Part shown: positions 58,201 through 64,000 of the stretch, piece after piece | Layout: each line of letters opens with the position of its first letter | Position numbering within the stretch: the first letter of the stretch is position 1 | Source: Trichobilharzia szidati | Taxonomy: Eukaryota > Platyhelminthes > Trematoda > Strigeidida > Schistosomatidae | Reading direction: 5' to 3' | Assembly (NCBI GenBank): GCA_944472155.2 | Contig: OX235271.1 | Span: forward strand, 124,749,329-124,813,328 | Length of the DNA: 64,000 nt | Position numbers and translations under genes: made by a program | The notes under the pieces: generated by a model | The model's input: the letters and a program-made list of their open reading frames with translations, nothing else | Databases searched by the model: none | What the model was told of the DNA's origin: nothing

Positions 58201-58322
58201 ATTCATCAGCAAAATTTGAAAGATTAGATGGTGAGCAACTTGGAGAAATGTACATGTTTGTGATAAAGATGTGTTTATATTTGGGGAGATGTTTGGGACG
58301 ACATTTGACGGTGATGCAGTCT
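55255..58322 (-). mobile_element. CR1/Jockey-type non-LTR retrotransposon, 5'-truncated
   Basis: The minus-strand element starts within the endonuclease near 58322 (KCRPKHLPKYKHIFI, then VITGDFNSSDCSF, LDLVFTND, LNSDHSIVR) and continues to an RT split by an insertion at 56757-57104. RT motifs before the insertion: SRSLGPDGIPAYVLKQCADV, WKDIKIVPVPKPGNGK, KFRPIAITSPFLKLMEKL. After it: CTFLDFTSAFDSVPR, AGVPQGAVLSPLLFSFFLHD and VKYADDLTVSL, then a thumb ending TIPYLARVLCDK at about 55650. The 3' UTR ends with 'ggaataaagcaaattattat' and an ATT repeat at 55255-55270. Apart from the insertion the reading frames are largely open, so the copy is relatively young. Confidence 0.85.
56757..57104. mobile_element. 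348-bp LTR-like insertion with 5-bp target duplication
   Basis: Interrupts the RT of the CR1/Jockey-type element. The two flanks carry TTTGG (56752-56756 and 57105-57109), while the uninterrupted homologue at 61270 has the sequence once. Ends are TG...CA, as in LTRs. Inside, 56786-56867 and 57022-57103 are 82-nt inverted repeats with about one mismatch. Near the left end, on the minus strand, 'aattggcgacggggat' resembles a primer-binding site. It may be a small TRIM-like or rearranged solo-LTR insertion. Confidence 0.7.
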
Positions 58323-58945
58323 ATGAGTTACAATTCAATGCATCACATTTTCTTTTTACTTTACTCATTTTGTGATAAAGGAAGCTCATCAACTTCAATG
58401 CGTAAGCACTCTCATTCATTAGTTGGTAGAGTTTAAAGCTTGCATATCTGTTTAAAATCTAGACACAAATAGGTACATTGTTTTGGTCGAGTGATTTGTA
58501 AGGGAAGTAATTATTCTGGGGATGATTTCATCATAGAAATTAAATCGGATATTCAGCACTGATTGCAGCCTATATTCAACTGTTAGAGTTGACCATGAAC
58601 AAAATAAGGCTTTAAGATTTTTGGATAAATCTGTCATTTTATTCTACGATCCTTCAATTTTGAAATACTGACCTCTGACTTAACACATGAGAACGAATAA
58701 TCAATGAAATCTATGACGATGCGTGCTGTTTGACGGAATAGGGCATTTTGTTGAGCTGTAAAGATTTTGAAGTGAGTTAGTATTTGAACTTATACCATTA
58801 AACTTCAATTATTGTAATTCATTTGAAAAAGCTTAAAATATACTGGAAGCACTTAGACTAAACATATGTTTTTCATGACGATTCGAATTAACCACATAAA
58901 AGACTTTAAAAAATGTCCTGTAAACGTTACTATAATTGCCAATAT
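58323..58945. other. intergenic, no recognised feature
   Basis: Between two non-LTR fragments. Short ORFs only. Confidence 0.4.
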
Positions 58946-58948
58946 TTA

Positions 58949-59110
58949 ATAATAATAATAATAATGAAATAAGGACTTTATTCCCAACTATAATAAATAT
59001 ATAGAATAGAATATTCAGTGTTTGAACATATGGTATTTAATTTATTAAATATTTTAGTGAACTTAACACCATGAATTGCAAAACGTGCATTTTATTATTA
59101 ATTGTTTTTT
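58949..59110 (-). mobile_element. non-LTR retrotransposon 3' tail fragment
   Basis: On the minus strand an AATAAAGTCC-type end followed by an ATT microsatellite ('aataataataataataatg' on plus at 58949). Same tail style as the element ending at 55255. Only the terminal UTR is present. Confidence 0.45.
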
Positions 59111-59690
59111 TTCTTTTTGATTATTTCATATCAGTGTCTAAAATTTTATAGCTAGACAGTGACACTACCATTTTTTCGAATTCAGCCTTTGCAAAATAGA
59201 TTTTCAGTAAATAAGTAATATGAGTGATATTAAATAAGTTTTCAAATTAATTAAGTGAATTTCTTGAATTATGAATTTAAAAGATCTCAAGGCAGATTTC
59301 ATTAAACGTGATATCAGTTGGAGAACTAACAAATACAAACAAGACTGGACACGTGTTTCATTATATTCGAAGGCTTTAGAAAGATCCAGTCAATACACTG
59401 TGATGAATGACACTAAATAGCAGTGAAGTTATCATTCACACCGAAGAAAGTAGGGATTTAAATCCAGTGACCGGATATTCAGGTGATCGTCACGTGACTT
59501 AACAGTTCCGTGTTCCACACATATTAGCAGGTAGTACTTACTCACTCCTAAAGAGTCCTGAACAGCTGTTGATAAACCCTACTATGAAATCAATGATGTC
59601 TTCACAAAACCAAATTATGATTATTGCAGACAAAGAGAATCCAAGTAAAACAATAAGAATTAGAAGTTGATAGTGATTATTATTATTAGG
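59111..59690. other. intergenic, no recognised feature
   Basis: AT-rich. Nothing seen. Confidence 0.4.
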
Positions 59691-59694
59691 CCAC

Positions 59695-59940
59695 AGCACT
59701 CATCACTCAACAGCGGATTCTAACCCTCACTGTTTAAGTCTATTTGTTTAGCTGAAGACTAGCGCAATTCGGTATGCTGTCGTGTTACGTTAGGTTGTTC
59801 GTGCACGGTCCCTAGCTAGTTAAGTAGTCATCCTCGCACAACGATTTTGGTCCCGAAATATACTTCGTATTTTGGATGATCAGTTTGGTGTTTTGCTTTG
59901 TTTTTGGTCTATGCGGACGGATACAGTATCATTTGTGAGT
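59695..59940 (-). repeat. dispersed repeat, copy c, with Gypsy 3'-end similarity
   Basis: Its reverse complement matches 38590-38720 ('gatgactacttaactagcta'). On the plus strand its right part, 'gattttggtcccgaaatata' then 'ttttgctttg', is homologous to the minus-strand 3' end of the Gypsy element at 61895-61975. This ties the dispersed repeat to that element. Confidence 0.5.
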
Positions 59941-60640
59941 ATGAGATCTTGTATTAGTATACATCATACTATCAGGAACGTCAACACCCTAAGCCTCTAA
60001 AATTTTTTTGCGATGGTGGTTATAAACTGAGAATGGCTTGAAGTAAAACTGTGATGCTTAAATTTTGGATGGCTGAACTTATAACCAGTCCCTTACTCAA
60101 GTGCTATTTTCACTTTTGGTAATCATAGTAATTTCAGGTGGTCTGCAGCTAATGATAACCTACTAAATGAAATAACGTCATTTTAAACTAAAAATATGGT
60201 CTTTCTCAAAATTTATCAAGAGAACCAACTATATAAACTCTGGTTAGAAAGCGAAATATTCAAGTTTCTCAGGACACTGGATTAGTTTCAGTGTAGATTT
60301 CGTCAAAGAACAACATCATTTTTAGAATGTCATTTAAGCCCAAACGAACACCTGGTTAGTTGTAGTTCGAACCGTTTTAGCGGTACCCACCTATGTCCTT
60401 AAGTCTTGGAAAATTAGGCGTTAGCTCAAAAGAATTGCTGAATGATGATCAGTAACAGATCAGCTCTTTTCTCCGTGCAAACTTTGGTGTCCCACTAGTA
60501 CCATGAGTACCATTATTGATAAAGCATTTCTATCGAAATCTGTGTTCTGCTTTTCACTGATAGTTTGCTATAGAGTGCTTGGTCCTTCCTAATTGCTTAT
60601 GTTGTCTGTAACACCAGACGAGACTTAGATTCGCCCGATA
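59941..60640. other. intergenic, no recognised feature
   Basis: AT-rich. No ORF or repeat of note. Confidence 0.4.
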
Positions 60641-60643
60641 TTT

Positions 60644-61890
60644 TTGTTGATTGTTTATATAAAAAAATATATAAGTAAAATGAAAGATAAAAGTGGTGTA
60701 AAAAGAACTAACTTCTTAATCAAGTCTGAAATGCAGAGGTTGAGTGTAATGCATAACCAGAAATTCATATCCTGCAAAAATGCTTCTAATATGTGGAAAC
60801 TATTTAAGGAAAGCACTGGTGGTAAGCAGATAAGCAATATTCCGTATTCTTTTGATGTATGTACTCTTAACAAATCTTTTTTTTATTCTCCCTCAATTGC
60901 CATGCTTCCCAGCATCACTAGTGTTAATAATAGCCCCTTTCGAGGTTTTAACACAAATGATGTTCAAAAGTGGCTCAAGTCTCTGAACCCTTCCCAGAGC
61001 TTAGGTCCAGATTATATACCTGGTATTATTTTTTTTAAATGGTCTGATATTCTGTGTCACCCTCTCACTGATCTATTTAACAAATCTTTTTCTAATAATA
61101 TTGTGCCTGCCGTTTGGAAAGACATTAAAGTTGTACCCATACCTAAATCGTCTACTGGAGCATGTGTCAAATATAGACCCATTGCTATTACCTCTCCTTT
61201 TATGAAAACTATGGAGAAACTACTTTTACTTAGTCTTGTACCCTCTCTTAAATCCTTTAATGACCCAAAACAGTTTGCCTATAAACGCAGTAGAAGCACT
61301 TTAGATGCAGCTGCCGTCTTATATCATATCATTGCTTCCAGTCTAGACAAAGGGGCTAAATTTGTTCGTTGTGCCTTCCTAGACTATACATATGCTTTTG
61401 ACTCGGTCCCTCGGGACATCTTATTAAACAAACTTGCTGCAAGTCAAACAGAATGTTGGGCTGTTAACTGGTTACACTCTTATTTCTCAGAAAGAAAGCA
61501 GTACACCGTGTTTGAAGGGAGGTCTTCCACTTCACTGCCTACTGAAGCTGGTGTCCCTCAAGGCACTGTCCTTTCTCCTTTTCTTTTTTCTTTCTTCTTA
61601 CATGAATTGCCTCACTCTGATGAAATAAACTTTGTGAAGTACGCTGATGATTTAACAGTTTCAATGGCTGTTAACTCCCAGCTAGATTGTACCAAAATAA
61701 AAAGCTTTCTGTCGGGAGTCAGTAAATGGTCTGAGTCTAACAGTCTTAAACTAAATCCTTCTAAATGTCAAACTGTTAATTTCAGCTTAAGATGTAAAAG
61801 ACAGTTAAAAGAAGCCGTCGATTCTCATGACAGCTGTAAGATTGACGTCAATGATATAGGAATTAAATCAGAAATTAAGTATCTTGGACT
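60644..61890 (+). pseudogene. CR1/Jockey-type RT, truncated at both ends
   Basis: An open plus-strand frame with the same family of RT as 55.3-58.3 kb: SMWKLF-type start, SQSLGPDYIPGIIFFKWSDI, WKDIKVVPIPKSSTGA, KYRPIAITSPFMKTMEKLL, DPKQFAYKRSRSTLDAAAVL, FLDYTYAFDSVPR, AGVPQGTVLSPFLFSFFLHE and VKYADDLTVSM near 61640. It lacks the endonuclease 5' and loses its thumb at IKYLGLIL (about 61890). The frame then runs by chance into antisense Gypsy DNA until 61987. Useful as the uninterrupted reference for the 56757-57104 insertion. Confidence 0.85.
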
Positions 61891-61894
61891 TATT

Positions 61895-64000
61895 CTCTTC
61901 TTCGTGTACCAAAGACAAAGCAAAAGACCAGATTTAGTCGTCCAAAGCACGAGATATATTTCGGGACCAAATCGCGGGCTGAAGTGAATGCTTAGCTGGC
62001 TATAATGAGCGGAGATGAGATTGTCTTGGTGGCGTCGCAAGTTGTGCAAGACATACGTAGTCGGCAGTCCGTGCTGTACAATTTCATTTGGTCCTTGCCA
62101 GGGTGTGGTGTCCGGATCTCGACTGAAAAGCGAAGTTCACTCTCAAACAAGAGCATAGCCGGGAAAAATCCCGTCGACGAATGCACGGAGGAGCGGTATG
62201 CAGGCAAGCAATGAGACAGGACATCATCCCAGGTATTCTCTGGTGCGTTGTGCGAAAAGGCGCGGAGGAGATTCTTTATGGTTCTGTTGGTGCGTTCCAC
62301 CAGTCCATTACCCTGTGAATGATAAGGCGTAATATGAGTCTTTCGAATATCGAAAGCATTGCAGATAAGAGCGATAAGATAACTCTCAAAAGCAGCGCCC
62401 TGGTCAGAGTGTAGATAAAAGGGGGCACCAAAACGGGACACCCAATTGTCGATGAAAGCGAGTCTGATCATCGGGGCACCCTGTTGCTGCACAAGGACAG
62501 CTTCGTGCCACTTTGTGAAGTAATCAACCATGACAAGCATGTAACAACTACCACATCATGACCTTGGTACTGGCCCAGTAACATCTACTCCAACTCGGTG
62601 ATTGGGGGTTTCGGTCAAAATAGGTACTAAGGGCGCTCGGGGAGTTGGCTTAGGCTGTTTGATCCGAGCACATATAGCGCAACTGTGACAAAACTCCGTA
62701 ACATCATGGTGAATAAGTGGCCACCAGAAGCGTTGACAGATGGCGTGTTCGGTTTTCTGTTGGCGAGCGTGTCCCAGTTGATGATAGACTTGACTAATAA
62801 GCTCGGGTACTTTAAAGGTTGGGACTAGGAGTCGGGGGTTGGCATTTGGTTCCACTATGTTAAGAACATCATCTATTAGTCGCAGTAGACCCATTATCGC
62901 AGATGCACCGCGTAGCTGCTGGTAAGTCCCGTAGTTCTTTCGACGTCGGTTTGTCGTTCCCATGCTGTTGTCGTAAATAAATAGGCTGTATTCGCTGCTT
63001 GCAGGGAGGCCCAGTCGGTGTCATCTGCAGCACACAGTGACACGTTCAATGTGTTTTCGCAATCTGGCAGGCGTGAGAGAGCGCCGGCGTTACCCTGTCG
63101 TTTCCGGGCCGGTATACACAAGTGAAATCAAACTGCTGTAAACGTTCCTACCAGCGGGAAAGTTGGCCCTTGGCATCACGAAAATTTTGTAGCCACTGTA
63201 ACGCCTTGTGGTCAGTGCGGACTCGAAATTTGCGCCCCAGTAAGTAATGGCGAAAGTAGGTGAGAAAGTGTACAGGGACTAACATCTCACAGTATAAAAG
63301 GACCGCTGTCAGGCGATGTGTTTGGAAACGCTAAAACAGGGGCAGAAGTTGGACATTTTTAAGCGTACCAAAGGCTACCTGGCGCTCGTTTTTCCAAACA
63401 AATTTCCTTCCTTTTTCTGTCAATCGATGGAGGGGGCTGCTATGCTGGCGAAATTTTGAAGCGACCCTTACGCAACTGCGTACGTCCGCTGTTGATTTAG
63501 GGGTCGACCAGTTGACAACTGCTTGGGTTTTACCACCATCTGTGTGCGCTCCTTGTGGAGTATTCTCATGTCCAAGGAAAATAACAGATATCTGCAGGAA
63601 TTTGCATTTTGACGCTTGCAGCTCAACACTACTCCTGCGTAAACGTTGAAATACGGCTCGAAGGTTGACGTGGTGTTCTTCGAGAGACTGGCCGAACACG
63701 ATGATGTCGTCCATGTAGATGAGGCACTGTTCGGGGACTAGCCCTGCAGGTGCTGTTTGCATGAGCCGTTGAAACGTAGTAGGGGGTTAGACAGGCCAAA
63801 TGGTATGGTTTCGAATTCGTACAACCCCGTAGGCACAACAAACGCAGTTTTGGGCTGGTCTTCCGGACGAATTTCAACTTGCCAATAGCCGGAAGCTAGA
63901 TCTAATGCGGAGAACCACTGTGCCCCACCCAAAGCATCTAAGGTGGCGTCTATGCGAGGTAGGAGAAAAGAATCCCGTTGTGTGATTGCATTTAAGCCAC
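61895..64000 (-). mobile_element. Ty3/Gypsy LTR retrotransposon pol, decayed, open at window end
   Basis: Minus-strand order from the window edge: RT (WFSALDLASGYWQVEIRPED at 63932, then IYMDDIIVFGQSLEEH near 63710, ASKCKFLQ, FLGHE), an RNase H remnant near 63100, an integrase zinc finger (VYHQLGHARQQKTEH...CHSCAIC near 62800), and an integrase core with DYFTKWHEA, LHSDQGAAFES and GLVERTNRTIKNLL (D, D, E residues) at 62540-62250. RT-RNaseH-IN order is Ty3/Gypsy. At least four frameshifts or stops. The element stops at about 61895 with no LTR, so its 3' end is deleted. Clade not resolved. Confidence 0.85.

Noticed and set aside
60644..61987. Full 447-codon ORF as one functional protein
   Set aside because: The last ~31 codons are antisense Gypsy DNA after a deletion junction, and the RT lacks both its endonuclease and its thumb.
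1..64000. CRISPR arrays, prokaryotic operons or phage genes
   Set aside because: No spaced direct-repeat array or bacterial-style gene cluster is present; introns and eukaryotic retrotransposons dominate.

Overview
The window is about 64 kb of AT-rich eukaryotic DNA with short exons, multi-kilobase introns and very dense retrotransposons: Penelope-like, CR1/Jockey-type, RTE-type, R2-type and Ty3/Gypsy. The repeat mix, the intron style and three conserved animal genes point to a flatworm, most likely a schistosome-type blood fluke. No species can be fixed from sequence alone. A fixed-size 500-N scaffold gap lies at 20643-21142.

Host genes. (1) On the minus strand, ten phase-consistent exons from 19074 down to 1081 encode the middle and C-terminal part of an NT5DC2/NT5DC3-like HAD 5'-nucleotidase. 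The exon with the first catalytic motif was not found, and the gene probably continues on both sides. (2) On the plus strand, small exons ending with a stop at 40246 belong to an unidentified, probably helical protein. (3) At 40999-41415 a single-exon TMEM216/TMEM17-family membrane protein is followed only 38 nt later by (4) a complete three-exon proteasome assembly chaperone 2 gene (PSMG2, 41454-47947). Splice-acceptor-like sequences lie 2 nt and 19 nt before the two start codons, which suggests a trans-spliced operon.

Repeats by region. 1-20 kb: NT5DC introns filled with Penelope-like ends, RTE tails and two tRNA-like SINE copies. 20-23 kb: the gap and a CR1-type thumb fused to a GIY-YIG tail. 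24-36 kb: a CR1-type ORF1, a large pyrimidine-rich leader, a nearly intact R2-clade element (one in-frame stop), then a decayed CR1-type ORF2; this looks like one element split by another. 43.4-47.5 kb: two near-identical Penelope-like copies, head to head, inside PSMG2 intron 2. 49.7-53.3 kb: two old Penelope-like relics. 55-62 kb: copies of one CR1/Jockey-type family, one of them carrying a 348-bp LTR-like insertion. 61.9-64 kb: a decayed Ty3/Gypsy pol on the minus strand, running off the window.

The most notable points are the candidate TMEM216-PSMG2 operon, the 1,875-nt-arm inverted Penelope-like dimer, the recurrent foldback shape of Penelope-like fragments with hammerhead-like ends, the R2-clade element with a C2H2 finger plus two Myb-like repeats, and the LTR-like insertion with its own internal 82-nt inverted repeat.
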